Shown: positions 22,671-33,198 of the stretch, in pieces
Numbering within the stretch: the stretch's first letter is position 1
How the letters are laid out: the number at the start of each line of letters is the position of its first letter
NCBI RefSeq assembly: GCF_950295315.1
Contig: NC_080177.1
Location: forward strand, 83,065,452 to 83,129,451
Reading direction: 5' to 3'
DNA length: 64,000 bases
Source of the DNA: Erinaceus europaeus
Taxonomy: Eukaryota; Chordata; Mammalia; Eulipotyphla; Erinaceidae
The notes under the pieces: model-generated
What the model saw: the letters and a program-made list of their open reading frames with translations, nothing else
The model's database searches: none
What the model was told of the DNA's origin: nothing
Program-made: the position numbers and the translations under genes

Positions 22671-23129
22671 AAATAATAATAATTCCATAGCATTCTCAAA
22701 GAAAAAAATGAGTGACCTGATGTGTACTGTTTGTCTTTTCATGCTAAGTACATTTATGGAATACCAGATAGTGCACAAAAATTTTAATAAAAACAAAAAA
22801 GTAGCATGATTTTTCAGGATAATATTATGATAAGGATACATGATTGTTATTTAGACAGCAGTTAACACCTAATAGGTATAAACATCTCTTGATCTGGGCT
22901 AGGAATGTCAAGAATTTGAATCTTCTTCCCTCACAAGTAAGGGGCACAAAGCCTGGCTTCCTCAGGTGTCTCCCATATTCTCTTCCCTCTCAATGACGTG
23001 GGAAAAACAAAGGTTCCTGGTCACAAAAGGTCTGGGTCCTGGAGTAACTGGGACACAGGGTCTTTGGGTCATATTCCTCTAACGGTACCTAGTGTAGTTA
23101 TTCATTTATTCACTGAACCTATTATCATG
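22671..23129. other. Mostly unique; possible decayed SINE
   Basis: 22890-23010 has weak SINE-B-like text (CTCTTCCCTCTCAATGACG). Not called. Confidence 0.35.
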
Positions 23130-23290
23130 TGGTTTATGATCTAAAAAAATCTACGTTGTGAGAACTATGGTGATTAGAAGGTGTTAGAACTTTGGTGGAG
23201 GGTGGGAAGATACATACCCCATCTGACTGTGGAATGATATCACTGAAATCATAGAATCCTGAAAATCACTGTTAAATCACAATTCAAATA
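23130..23290 (+). mobile_element. Old L1 3' fragment, plus orientation
   Basis: GGTGATTAGAAGGTGTTAGAAC, TTTGGTGGAGGGTGGGAAG and ATCACTGTTAAATCACAATTC resemble the terminal part of an L1 3' UTR read in the sense direction. Confidence 0.5.
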
Positions 23291-23348
23291 ACCTACAAAT
23301 ATGTTTCTTTTGATTATATATTTTCATACCTGCTATAAATTGAAACTC

Positions 23349-23794
23349 TGTCGGGCTGAGCTTCACTGACAGGAGACAGACGACCAGGGACTCAGGGTTG
23401 AGCTGTATGCAGTATCTCTTTATTCATGCAGGACGCAGTGCAATCTATACCAAGCTAAGCTAAACTAACAACTAACTAAAACAAACAATGTTGTCTTTAT
23501 ATATACTTCCCAAGTAGGGTGTGAACAGGATGTGACCGCAGAGAGGGTGGGGAGAGAAATGACTGGTGAAAATCAGGGTGTGACAAGGAGAGGATCAGGG
23601 TGTGACAAGGAGAGGGGGTGGAGCAGGTGAGAATTCTACCACTAAACCACCAATGCCCTGGAGGGAAGGTGGTGCTTTATGTAAATGTAAAAGTGATTTA
23701 TGTAAATAGACGGCAGTGGTTATGTAAATAGAATACAGTGGTTATGTAAATAGAATACAGTGTTAAGCAGGGGGGATTTAAACCAAATGAAACA
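23349..23794 (-). mobile_element. Solo LTR (LTR2) with repeated U3 elements
   Basis: The plus strand begins TGTCGGGCTGAGC and ends near AATGAAACA. On the minus strand: U3 with three near-copies of CTATTTACATAA, two copies of CTCCTTGTCACACCCTGATC-like sequence, a TATA box (GTATATATAAAGAC), an AATAAAGAGATAC signal and the end CAGCCCGACA. No clean target duplication was found. The U3 is shared with LTR3 (about 33690-34130). Confidence 0.8.
23700..23768 (-). promoter_or_regulatory. Tandem ATGTAAAT-bearing repeats in LTR2 U3
   Basis: GGTTATGTAAATAGAATACAG occurs twice in a row, preceded by a third diverged unit (TTTATGTAAATAGACGGCAG). ATGTAAAT is one base from the octamer ATGCAAAT bound by POU-domain factors. 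Enhancer function is inferred only. Confidence 0.45.
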
Positions 23795-23809
23795 GAAGGG
23801 TTTTTTTTT

Positions 23810-24370
23810 TTTAATATTTTATTTTTTTTTATTTATTTTTATTTTTTTATTTTTTTATTTAAGAAAGGATTAATTAACAAAACCATAGGGTAGGAGGGGT
23901 ACAACTCCACACAATTCCCACCGCCCAATCTCCATATCCCACCCCCTCCCCCGATAGCTTTCCCATTCTCTATCCCTCTGGGAGCATGGACCCAGGGTCA
24001 TTGAGGGTTGCAGAAGGTAGAAGGTCTGGCTTCTGTAATTGCTTCCTCGCTGAACATGGGCGCTGACTGGTCAGTCCATACTCCCAGTCTGCCTCTCTCT
24101 TTCCCTAGTAGGGTGGGTCTCTGGGGAAGCTGAGCTCCAGGACACATTGGTGGGGTCTTCAATCCAGCGAAGTCTGGCCGGCATCCTGATGACACCTGGA
24201 ACCTGGTGACTGAAAAGAGAGTTAACATACAAAGCCAAACAAATTGTTGAGCAATCATGGACCCAAAGCTTGGAAAAGTGGGGAGGAAGTATTAGGGAGG
24301 TACTCACTGCAAACTCTAGTATACTTCTGCTTTCTTACTTTGGTGCCATACTCCAAACTCAGTCAATTTC
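23810..24370 (-). mobile_element. L1 3' end: L1 tail joined to ORF2-side UTR
   Basis: A long poly-A tail (poly-T/TTTTATTT at 23812-23870), then the standard L1 tail to about 24265. Upstream is not the 38.9-kb type body but TTACTTTGGTGCCATACTCC and GCTTTGCGTTTCTACTTC, which match the ORF2-adjacent UTR of the neighbouring L1 (24500-24580). Confidence 0.8.
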
Positions 24371-24379
24371 TGCTTTGCG

Positions 24380-24840
24380 TTTCTACTTCTTTTTTTTTTT
24401 TTTACATGCATAACATTCCCCAGATTCCCATTTAGCAATACAACCCCCACTATTTCATTCATCATTTTTCATGGACCTGTATTCTCCCCACCCACCCACC
24501 CACCCCAGAGTCTTTTACTTTGGTGTAATACTCCAATTCCATTTCAGGTTCGACTTGTGTTTTCTTTTCTAATCTTGTTTTTCAACTTCGGCCTGAGAGT
24601 GAGATCATCCCATATTCATCCTTCTGTTTCTGACTTATTTCACTCAACATGATTTTTTCAAGGTCCATCCAAGATCGGCTGAAAACAGTGAAGTCACCAT
24701 TTTTTACAGCTGAGTAGTATTCCATTGTGTATATATACCACAACTTGCTCAGCCACTCATCTGTTGTTGGACACCTGGGTTGCTTCCAGGTTTTGGCTAT
24801 TACAAATTGTGCTGCCAAGAACATATGTGTACACAGAAGG
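24380..24840 (-). pseudogene. L1 3' end with ORF2 C-terminus
   Basis: Poly-T at 24389-24402 marks its A-tail. The minus strand at 24582-24824 encodes the end of LINE-1 ORF2 protein, including the typical YTMEYYSAVKN and DLEKIMLSEISQKQKD motifs. 5' truncated at about 24840 after GTGTACACAGAAG. Only the last 80 codons remain, so it cannot be functional. Confidence 0.92.
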
Positions 24841-24889
24841 GGTTTTTAAAAGCAGAATTAGAAGATACCAACAAAACTCTAGTTGCAGT

Positions 24890-25262
24890 AGTTTTCTTTT
24901 TTTTTTTTTCCCTCCAGGGTTATTGCTCGGCTTGGTGCCTGCACCATGAATCCACCGCTCCTGGAAGCCATTTTCCCCCCTTTGGTTGCCCTTGTTGTTG
25001 TAGCCTTGTTGTAGTTATTATTATTACCATTATTACCATATTATTATTACCATATTGTTCATTGTTGGATAGGACAGAAAGAAATGGAGAGAGGAGGGGA
25101 AGACAGAGAGGGGGAGAGAAAGATAGACACCTGCAGACCTGCTTCACTGCCTGTGAAGCGACTCCCCTGAAGGTGGGGAGCTGGGGGCTCGAACCAGGAT
25201 CCTTAGGCCGGTCCCTGCGCTTTGCGCCATATGCACTTAACCCACTGCGCCACCGTCCAATT
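24890..25262 (-). mobile_element. Long SINE-A with 3' module
   Basis: Plus-strand order: poly-T, module (CTCCAGGGTTATTGCTCGGC to GGAAGCCATTTTC, 24914-24976), (TTGTTG)/(TTATTA) tail, body, and a head ending GCGCCACCGTCCAATTCCC. The 188-codon plus-strand frame that crosses it is an artefact of the SINE. Confidence 0.93.
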
Positions 25263-25267
25263 CCCTC

Positions 25268-25422
25268 TTTTTCTTTTTACATATTTTGTTTATTTATGAA
25301 TGGGAATGATAGGACGAAAGAGAGAAAGAACCAGACATCACACTAGTGCTGCTGGGGGTTGAACTCGGGACTTCAAGCTTGAGAGTCCAGTGCTCCAAAT
25401 TCTGCGCCACCTCCTGGCTCAT
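25268..25422 (-). mobile_element. SINE-C copy
   Basis: Minus-strand AGCCAGGAGGTGGCGCAG, GGACTCTCAAGCTTGAAGTCC and TGATGTCTGGTTCTTTCTC with an ATAAATAAAC tail. Both tRNA promoter boxes are visible. Confidence 0.9.
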
Positions 25423-26404
25423 GTTGCAGAAGTTTTCCATTAACCATTACTATCTGCTGAATCAAAACTGTTCTTTTATGCTTCAGCCCTTTATAACAAA
25501 TAAATCCATGAACACGGGCCTGAGGATGATTATTCAAACACTTGTCTGTAGGAACGATTTATCTGGATATCAGTACAATTAGTTCATTAACATACAGCAT
25601 CCTTGAAGTGAATAGACATGGAAAATAATAAGGCTTTCAAAATCCATTTATATAGAGATGAACTTCCTAATATGAATATAAATGCTATCGAGCAAATTTC
25701 ACAGTTGAAGATACTGATTGTTGAAAGCGATGGCAAATAAAATACTTGGGCATAATTTATTGCTTTAAATGAACTCATTACAGGCTATTTGCCTGTCTAC
25801 AGTTTTACTAGGTAGAATGGGAATTCTAAATTTACTTGCTAACGATGAGATAAATACAAGGGACATGAGTTTGACTAATAAATGTAGCAAAAATGCTGGC
25901 ATGACAGTTGCTTTCTAATAAAAGCAGCCAGAAAAGAAAATACTGTCAAATAGAAATATAATGTACAGACACAAAACTGGCACAATCGTTCACCTTGATG
26001 GTGTGCTACTTCTCCCTGCTCCAGTCTCTCTGTATGTATATTTGATGTCGATATTAATGACTAGTTACCTTTCACGACATCTGGAAAGCAGCAGTACTTT
26101 GGTTTTTTAGACTTACTATATGTTGTTTGTATGAGGTAGTGTGAGAGATAAGTAGATCACAGAATTGCCCACATATGCTTTATCAGTGCAAGGGACTCTC
26201 ATCTAATGGAAGGGCATTGGTTCTGGTTTCTCTCTTATGAATAAATAGAAACATCTTTCAAAACTTTAAGTTCCCCCCAAATTATCACAAGCTTACAAAA
26301 ACTGAATGAGCAATAATTACTATTAGCTTTATTTCAGGTATGTGTTTTACCTTAGCATAGAATTATAATCATGTAAGTACTGGGAATTTCAATACTTCTA
26401 TAAT
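25423..26404. other. Unique sequence
   Basis: Nearly 1 kb with no repeat or coding signature. Confidence 0.4.
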
Positions 26405-26550
26405 AAGACTCTATTGTTATTATTATTTGCTACCAAGGTTATCCCAGGGACTTAGTGCTTGCATGACAAACCTGCCACTCTGACTGACATTGCCTTTCCC
26501 TTTCTTTTGTCGGTAGAGATAGAAATTGAAAAGGAAAGGAGATGCCATTA
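26405..26550 (-). mobile_element. Partial SINE: 3' module plus body stub
   Basis: Diverged module (CAAGGTTATCCCAGGGAC to CTGACTGACATTGCC) followed by GTCGGTAGAGATAGAAATTG. The head half is missing. Confidence 0.65.
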
Positions 26551-26929
26551 GCTAAAGGTTTTCCAAAATATTCTTCTTCAGATTAGCAAAATGTATTTTC
26601 CTTCATAGATTAATGTCAAACTCTGGTATTATTATTAATTAATTTATTTATTTACTGAGGAATTAATGTTTTACATTCAACAGTAAATACAATCGTTTGT
26701 ACATGCATAACATTTCCCAGTTTTCCATATGACAATACAGCCCCCACTAGGTCCTCTCTCATCCTTCTTGGATCTGTCTGTATTCTCCCCACCCACCCAC
26801 CCCAGGGTCTTTTGGTGCAATATGCCAATTCCAGTTCAGGTTCTACTTGTGTTTGCTTTTCTGATCTTGTTTTTCAACTTCTGCCTGAGAGTGAGAGCGT
26901 CCCATATTCATCCTTCTGTTTCTGACTGA

Positions 26930-29670
26930 TTTCACTTAATATGAATTTTTCAAGGTCCATTCAAGATCAGCTAAAAATGGTGAAGTCATCATTTTTAATA
27001 GCTGAGTAGTATTCCATTGTGTATATAGACCACAACTTGCTCAGCCACTCATCTGTTGTTGGACACCTGGGTGGCTTCCAGATTTTGACTATTACAAATT
27101 GTGCTGCTAAGAACATATGTGTACACAGATCTTTTTGGATGGATGTGTTGGGTTCCTTGGGATCTATCCCCAGAAGAGGAATTGCAGGGTCATAGGGTAG
27201 GTCCATTTCTAGCCTTCTGAGAGTTCTCCAGACTATTCTCCACAGAGGTTGGGCCAATTGACATTCTCACCAGCAGTGCGGGAGGGTCCTTTGACCCCAC
27301 ACCCTCTTCAGCACTCACTACTGTTGCCTTTTCTGATGTGTGACATTCTCACAGGAGTGAAGTGGTATCTCATTGTTGTCTTTATTTGCATTTCTCTGAC
27401 AGTCAGAGACTTGGAACATTTTTTCATGTGTTTCTCGGCCTTTTGGATCTCTTCTGTGGTGAATATTCTGTCCTTGTTCTCTCCCCATTTTTGGATGGGG
27501 ATATTTGTTTTTTTGTTGTTGAGTTTGGCAAGCTCTTTATATATTTTGTTTATTAGCCTCTTGTCTGATGTATGGCATGTAAAGATCTTCTCCTGTACTG
27601 TGAGAGGTCTCTTGGTTTGAGTAGTGTTTTTTTTTTTTTCTGTGCAGAAGCTTTTTAATTTGATGTAGTCCCATAGGTTTATGTTTGCCTTAGTCTTCTT
27701 TGTAACTAGATTTGTTTCATTGTCAATGTCTTTAAAATTTATGTGGAAAAGAGTTCTGTTAATATTTTCCTCTAAGTATCTGATAGTTTGTGGTCTAACA
27801 TCTAAGTCCTTGATCCACTTGGACTTTACTTTTGTATTTGGTGAAATACAGTGGTTCAGTTTCATTCTTCTGCATATTTCAACCCATTTTTTCCAACCCC
27901 ATTTGTTGAAGAGACTCTGCTTTCCCCATTTAATAGTCTGGGCATCTTTGGCAAAGATAAGATGCCCATAGGTATGGAGGCTTACTTCTGGGCTCTCGAT
28001 TCCATTCCACTGGTCAGTGTGTCTGTTCATGTTCCAGTACCAAGCAGTTTGGATGACAATGGCCCTATAATACAATTTGAGATCTGGGAGTGTGATGCCT
28101 CCAGTTCTGTTCTTTCTTCACAGGATTGTTTTGGCAATTCTAGGTCTTTTCTGGTTCCAGATAAACATTTGTAGCATTTGTTCTATTATCTTAAAAAGGG
28201 GGATGGTATCTTGATGGGGATAGCATTAAATTTGTATATGGCTCTGGGTAGTATATTCATTTTGATTATGTTAATTCTTCCAACCCATGAGCATGGACTA
28301 TCTTTCCACTTCTTTGTGTCTTTCTCGATTTCCTTGAGTAGTGACTCATACAAGTACAAGTCTTTCACTTCTTTGGTTAGGTTTATTCCTAGATATTTTA
28401 TTGTTTTTGTTGCTATAGTAAAAGGAATTGATTTCTGGATTTCAATTTCTGCTAACTTAGTATTTACATAGAAGGATGCCACAGACTTTTGAATGTTAAT
28501 TTTTTAGTCTGACACCTTACTGTATTGCCTGATGATTTCCAAATCTTCTTGCTGGATTCCTTGGGTTTTTCTGTGTATACTATCATGTCATCTGCAGATA
28601 GGGAGAGTTTGACTTCTTCTCTCCCAGTCTTTATGCCTTTAATTCCTTGCTCCTGCCTGATTGCTTATGGCAAGAGCTTCCAACACTATATTGAATAATA
28701 ATGGTGATAGGGGGCAGCCCTAGTACATGATCTGAGGGGAAATGCTTCCAGTTGTTCACCATTGAGTATGATATTGTCTGTAGGTTTGCTATATATAGAC
28801 TACACTATCTTCAGGAATTTTCCATCTATTCCCATTTTTGTAGTGTTTTGATCCTAACGGGATGTTGTATTTTGTCAAAGGCTTTCTCTGCATCTATTGA
28901 TAACACCCTGTGGTTTTTGGTCTTGTTTTTTTTTTATGTGGTTTTTTTTATGTTTTTTTTTATTGATTTATGTATATCCAACCAGCCTTGCATGCCTGGG
29001 ATAAACCCTACTTGGTCATGATGAACAGTCTTTTTAATATACTGTTGTATCCGGTTGGCTAGTATTTTGTTCAGTATTTTAGTTTAATTCCACTGTGGTC
29101 TGAGAAAATGCTTGGGATGATTTCAATGCTCTTGAATTTTCTGATGCTGTCTTTGTGGCCTAACATATGGTCTTCCCTTGAGAATGACCCATGTGGACTT
29201 GAGTAAAATGTGTATTACAGTTTCTTGGGGTGAGTGACTCTGAAAATGTCCATTAGTTCTAGTTTATCTATCTCCTCATTTAGCTCCCTCATTTCTTTAT
29301 TGATTTTCTGCCTGGATGATCTGTCAAGTTGAGAGAGTGAGGTGTTGAAGTCCCTTCCCATGACTGTGTTGCTGTTAATATATTGCTGTAGCTCTTTCAG
29401 TAGATGTTTGATGTATTTAGATGGCTTCTCATTGGGTGTGTAGATGTTAGTAATTGTTAAGTCCTCTTGACTGACTGATCCACTGAGCATTAAGTAGTGT
29501 CCATCCCTGTCTTTTTAAATTTTATTTATTTTAAAGTCTATCACGTTAGATATGAGAATAGCTGTTCCTGCCCTTTTTGTGGGCTCTTGGCTTATATGAT
29601 AGTTTTCCATCCTTTCACTTTGAGTCTGTGTTTGTCTTGTTGAGTTAGGTGGGTTTCCTGTAGACAGCAT
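26930..29670 (-). pseudogene. LINE-1 ORF2 (endonuclease/RT), decayed
   Basis: LINE-1 ORF2p nicks target DNA and copies L1 RNA by target-primed reverse transcription. Seen here on the minus strand: endonuclease part (29215-29490, with GRDFNTSLSQLDRSS and ELMDIFR), RT catalytic box near 28587-28600 reading SADDMIVY, where active L1s have FADDMIVY, RT thumb region (28186-28482: TIKYLGINL and [16 protein letters not shown]), C-terminal region (27308-28075) and the last 96 codons (26967-27257: DPAIPLLGI, MEYYSAIKN). Frames are broken by several indels and stops between these blocks, so it is a fossil. Orientation matches most other L1s in the window. Confidence 0.93.
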
Positions 29671-29972
29671 TGTTGTTAAAGTTCAGGGGCTCCAGCAGGC
29701 CGGGCTAGCATTACAGCAGTAGACAGAGACAGAGACAGAGACTCGGGGACACACGACTGGGCTGAGAAGCTGCAGTTTAATCTTTATTCACGAGCGGGCA
29801 AATCACCACACCATGTGCTTCCCCATCATTCTCCCTCCATGGCTGCTACTGGGACTCTGGGCGTACTTAGCATATGGGGCAGGGAGAAAGCAGGGCGTGA
29901 AACTAGCAAGGGCCAAACCAATTCTCTCAGAGGTGGGGGTAGGGGAGCAAACCAATATGAAACATAGCCACA
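29671..29972 (-). repeat. ERV-A 3' LTR
   Basis: Polyadenylation signal on the minus strand (GTGAATAAAGATTAAAC). U3 starts TGTGGCTATG right after the purine tract. Contains a GACAGA triplication absent from the other LTR. Confidence 0.88.
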
Positions 29973-29989
29973 ATTCCCCCTTCTGTTTT
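29973..29989 (-). promoter_or_regulatory. ERV-A polypurine tract
   Basis: Minus-strand AAACAGAAGGGGGAAT directly precedes the 3' LTR, where retroviral plus-strand DNA synthesis is primed. Confidence 0.75.
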
Positions 29990-31020
29990 TAACTAAATGA
30001 CCACAGTATCAGGGGTGTGGGGTGTACAGAAACCTATATCGTACAGGCATTTTCAAAAAAGAAACTGGCACAAACATGGAGAAACATGTAAGCGAGTAAC
30101 AAGAACCAGTGTGCTGCCAAGGCAAGGCCTGAGTGGGCCATTTTTTGCCTCTGTGGGCAAAACTTTATCAGCTTAAAAAAAAAAATTCCTGCCTCTGGGT
30201 GGCATACTTGCCTTGATGGGCATTTTCTAGCATGGGGGGAGGGTGAGACCTAGAGTCCCAAGGCATGGCTGCAGTCAGTCTTTGAGAAACCCAGCAGCAT
30301 AAGGGAAGCTGCTAGCTTTGTGTAAAGTGTCTGAGGTGTACCAGTGAGTCCGATAGAAGTCCAAAGCAGATGTCCACCAAAGAATTGCCAAGGGGTGAAT
30401 TGTTGTACATCTATCTCAATGGGGAATGTCAGCCATCAGAATTCTGCTTTTTTGTAGAGTACTTGACAGCTGCAATTCACTTACTTATGAAACAAAACTT
30501 GTAGCAGGTTAGAAGTTTACCACAATTGATAACTCTATCACAGTGGGAAGTCCCTTCCAGCACGATTCCAAGGCTATTTAAAGTTCAAACAATAAAATGT
30601 GGAAAGGCAAACATGAACCATAGAAAGAAAAAAGCCTCAGGCATGAGAATTATTAGCATAACCATAGCACAATCTAACATTTCTAATTGAGAAGGAATTT
30701 GAGAGTTTTACATATCAATAACGTCTTTTTAACCTTTTGTTACACCCATTCAAGATGGAGACACATCCTAGGTGTGCGTAGGTTTTTTTTTTAGACCAAC
30801 TTAGTTAAAATATATTGATTTTTAACTAATTTTTACCTCAGACTTTAAATGTAAGTCAATTTTATCCTTATGAGAATTACATTGAAAACCTTTTTCATTT
30901 AACTTTGCCTGGTAAGAATTTAGCCTTAAAATTACATTTTTAACCTTAAAGTTAATGTTTACCAAACTTTAAACACACACATAAACATGGTCTTCAATAC
31001 ACAAGGAGAGAAACTTTTGT
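29990..31020 (-). other. ERV-A internal non-coding region
   Basis: No domain seen. 30270-30390 resembles ERV-B 32580-32700 (both contain GTCAGTCT.TGA.AAACC and GTCC.ATAGAAGTC). 30445-30545 resembles ERV-B 34905-35000. The two proviruses are therefore related in their env-3' non-coding part. Confidence 0.6.
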
Positions 31021-31029
31021 TGGTGCATT

Positions 31030-31560
31030 GTCCAGCGGTCTTGGGCAGCTTTATTTCTAGGAATTGCAGGTTGTGATCTCTGGACGAATCTCTGCATATT
31101 CTAGCTTGTCTGCCTTCAGACCCAAGCTGGAGATCTCGGCCAGGGGGCCCAGTTTAGGCAGGTTGCCTGTGGTCTCCAGGTGGTCCGGGATCTGTCCAGA
31201 CTTCATAGCACGAGGGCGGACGGGCCGGCCGTGCAGAAGGCGTGGGCCGAGGTGCCCCTGGGTGGCGGCCATAATAGGCCGCCGCGGCCCTGCCCCATGG
31301 CCCTGCCATGTCTGCTGCCCTGTTCCTAGTGGCCGAGCAGCATGGAGGGAGCACATGCCCAATGCCCCGCACCACACAGCGGAAAGCTGGCTCATGCGGG
31401 CTGGCGTTGGGCTCTTGCAGGCTGGTGCTGGGTGGAAACCACAGAGTGGTGCAGAGACAAATGTTCCAGAAACAGTGAAACAGTCTCGTGAAGAAAGGGC
31501 AGAGGCCTTTGGAGATCTCTTCACAAGCAGAAGAGAAGGCCATAGTACATAGGTAGCCAA
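31030..31560 (-). pseudogene. GC-rich open frame inside ERV-A, origin unknown
   Basis: A GC-rich block stands out from the AT-rich provirus. On the minus strand a 167-codon frame runs from 31560, about 40 nt past the primer-site region, to a TAG at 31057. AATAAA follows four bases or fewer after that stop (CTAGAAATAAAGC). A second minus frame (31154-31543, 129 codons) overlaps, and a 162-codon plus frame exists too; overlapping frames are expected in GC-rich DNA. I recognise no retroviral Gag motif (no Cys-His box or major homology region) and no host family. Stop followed at once by a polyadenylation signal resembles the end of a compact cellular mRNA, so a captured host transcript is one possibility, unproven. 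Confidence 0.4.
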
Positions 31561-31595
31561 ATTGTCTTCACTTATCTGAGAGACGTGCAGGTCAG

Positions 31596-31613
31596 GTCCA
31601 CGTGGGTGCCATT
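31596..31613 (-). promoter_or_regulatory. ERV-A primer-binding site, lysine-tRNA-like
   Basis: Directly after the 5' LTR the minus strand reads TGGCACCCACGTGGACC, close to the tRNA-Lys site used by HERV-K-type viruses (TGGCGCCCAACGTGGG) with a few changes. Confidence 0.65.
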
Positions 31614-31904
31614 TTTTGTTAAAATTCGGAGGCTCCAGAAGGCCAGGCTAGCATCGCGGCGGTAGACAGAGACTCGGGGACACATGGCTGGGCTGAGAAG
31701 ATGCAGTTTAATTTTTATTCACGAGCAGGCAAATCACCACACCATGTGCTTCCCAATCATTTTCCCTCCATGGCTGCTTCTGGGACTCTGGGCATCCTTA
31801 GCATAGGGGGCGGGTAGAAAGTGGGGTGTGAAACTAGCAAGGGCCAAACCAATTCTCTCAGAGGTGGGGGGAAGGGGAGCAAACCAATATGAAACATACC
31901 AACA
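31614..31904 (-). repeat. ERV-A 5' LTR
   Basis: Aligns end to end with 29671-29972. Its outer edge CCAACA abuts the CAGCAT target repeat. Confidence 0.88.
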
Positions 31905-32054
31905 CAGCATATTGTTGGGTTGTGTTTTCTGATCTATCTTCCTACACTGTGCCTTTTTAAAAAAAAAAATTATAAAAAGGAAACATAGACAAAACCATAG
32001 GATAAGAGGGGTACAACTTTGCATAGTTCCCACCACCAGATCTCCGTATACCTA

Positions 32055-32526
32055 TGTTGTTGTGTGCCATGGAGAAGAGAGAGAGGAGGTCCGGAGCGAA
32101 GAGGAAACACAAATCTTTATTTGCACTGGCACCTCAGAGTTGGGTGCTAGAGAGGCAGGTTGGGCCACGTGGAGGTAGTGAAAATGGCCGCCTCACACAG
32201 TAACCTTTCCTGCGTCTGAATACTGGAGTGAAGCGCTGGCAAGAGAGCGAGGTGCAGAAGAAGGGCTTTTATAGGAGCAGCTTTCACGAGAATGGGAAGG
32301 GGGAGGAATAACCATAGCACTCCAGGATAGGATAATAACTCTCATGAGAATGGGAGGGGGGAGGAGTAACCAAAGCACTCCAAATATCATGGGGAAATAG
32401 ACAATGCCCTGAGGGCACAACATGGCTGAACAAGCACTCTGAGAATGTCCCAACTCTCGCGGGAACTAGCAGTAGCCTGAGGGGACAACATGGCAGATGT
32501 GACTGCATCGGCACAATTTCCCAGCA
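32055..32526 (-). repeat. ERV-B 3' LTR
   Basis: 472 bp, TG...CA ends. Minus-strand TATA box CTCCTATAAAAGCCC and polyadenylation signal GCAAATAAAGATTTG. U3 contains imperfect direct repeats (32286-32326 and 32341-32381, sharing GAGAATGGGA and AGCACTCCA) of the kind that form retroviral enhancers. Confidence 0.88.
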
Positions 32527-32544
32527 TCTCCCCCTTTCCTTTTA
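32527..32544 (-). promoter_or_regulatory. ERV-B polypurine tract
   Basis: Minus-strand AAAAGGAAAGGGGGAGA ends exactly at the LTR start (TGCTGGG). Confidence 0.85.
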
Positions 32545-33185
32545 TCTAATGCCCAGGGCAACAGTGTGTAAAGTCTGTGAACTACTCAGGGTCAGTCTAT
32601 GAAAAACCAGCAACGTGAAGGGAAGGAAGCTGCTGTAAAATTGTCTAAAGTGTCCAAAGTCTATACCAGCAAGTCCAATAGAAGTCTCAGTCCAAAGTAG
32701 GTGACTAGGGGGAGAAATGGCAGGGGATGAAATGCTGCATGAGGAAGGTCAGCCTCTGGCATTCCGCTTTTCTGTAGACTGTGAGCTGGAACCGCCAAAA
32801 CGTGAGAGGCAAAGTAGAAGCAGGAAAGGCAGACAGACAGTAAAAAAGTTCTGTCCTTGGAGTCTGTGAATCAGGTTCTGCAGATTGCGTCAGGTGACAT
32901 CTAGGGTTTCGGGGCAGGTGTGCCACTGTAGTCGTGCCATCTAGTGGGTGATGTCAGGGTGTGCAGGGGTCCAAATGGTTTTTTCCGGGATTCCTGTGGA
33001 AGAAACACAAATAATCTGCTTCTCGTGGTTAGCAGGGCATCTGATTTGAATGCTTTATAGAAAAAGAGGTTTGGTGCCTTAGCCAACTGAGTATTGGGGG
33101 ATGTATCTTTCCTATTCATTTATTATTATATATTCATGGGGAAAAAGAACTTATATTTTAACAAAGACTCTAAGGCGTAGGGAAG
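32545..33185 (-). other. ERV-B 3' non-coding region
   Basis: Shares blocks with ERV-A 30270-30390. No frame of note. The boundary with host or other sequence near 33130 is unclear. Confidence 0.55.
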
Positions 33186-33198
33186 CAGGAACTATCTT

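Larger units (their letters stand above)
29671..31904 (-). mobile_element. Short LTR-flanked provirus (ERV-A)
   Basis: Two LTRs of about 300 bp flank 1.64 kb of internal sequence. LTR ends are TGTTG...CAACA, and the 6-bp target repeat CAGCAT lies at 29665-29670 and 31905-31910. A 6-bp duplication and a lysine-tRNA-like primer site fit class II (betaretrovirus-like) endogenous viruses. No gag, pol or env domain is recognisable inside, so it is a non-autonomous or deleted copy. The two LTRs differ at roughly one base in ten by eye, so the insertion is not recent. Confidence 0.88.
26635..31955 (-). mobile_element. 5'-truncated LINE-1, interrupted by ERV-A
   Basis: L1 in minus orientation. 3' UTR at 26640-26930, ORF2 from 26930 to 29670, and the remaining 5' part at 31911-31955. 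The break at 29670/31911 is an exact proviral insertion (target repeat CAGCAT). The protein frame across the break is the conserved 'LQETHL' end of the endonuclease region, confirming that the two parts were once contiguous. Starts inside the endonuclease domain; ORF1 is absent. Confidence 0.93.

Noticed and set aside
24780..25346. 188-codon plus-strand frame
   Set aside because: It runs from an L1 3' end through a long SINE-A. The composition is that of the repeats, with no protein motif.
27249..28471. Plus-strand frames of 97-123 codons
   Set aside because: Antisense shadows of L1 ORF2, which is clearly encoded on the minus strand.
31064..31552. 162-codon plus-strand frame inside ERV-A
   Set aside because: It is antisense to the provirus and overlaps two minus frames. 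GC-rich DNA gives such frames by chance; the minus strand is the proviral sense.
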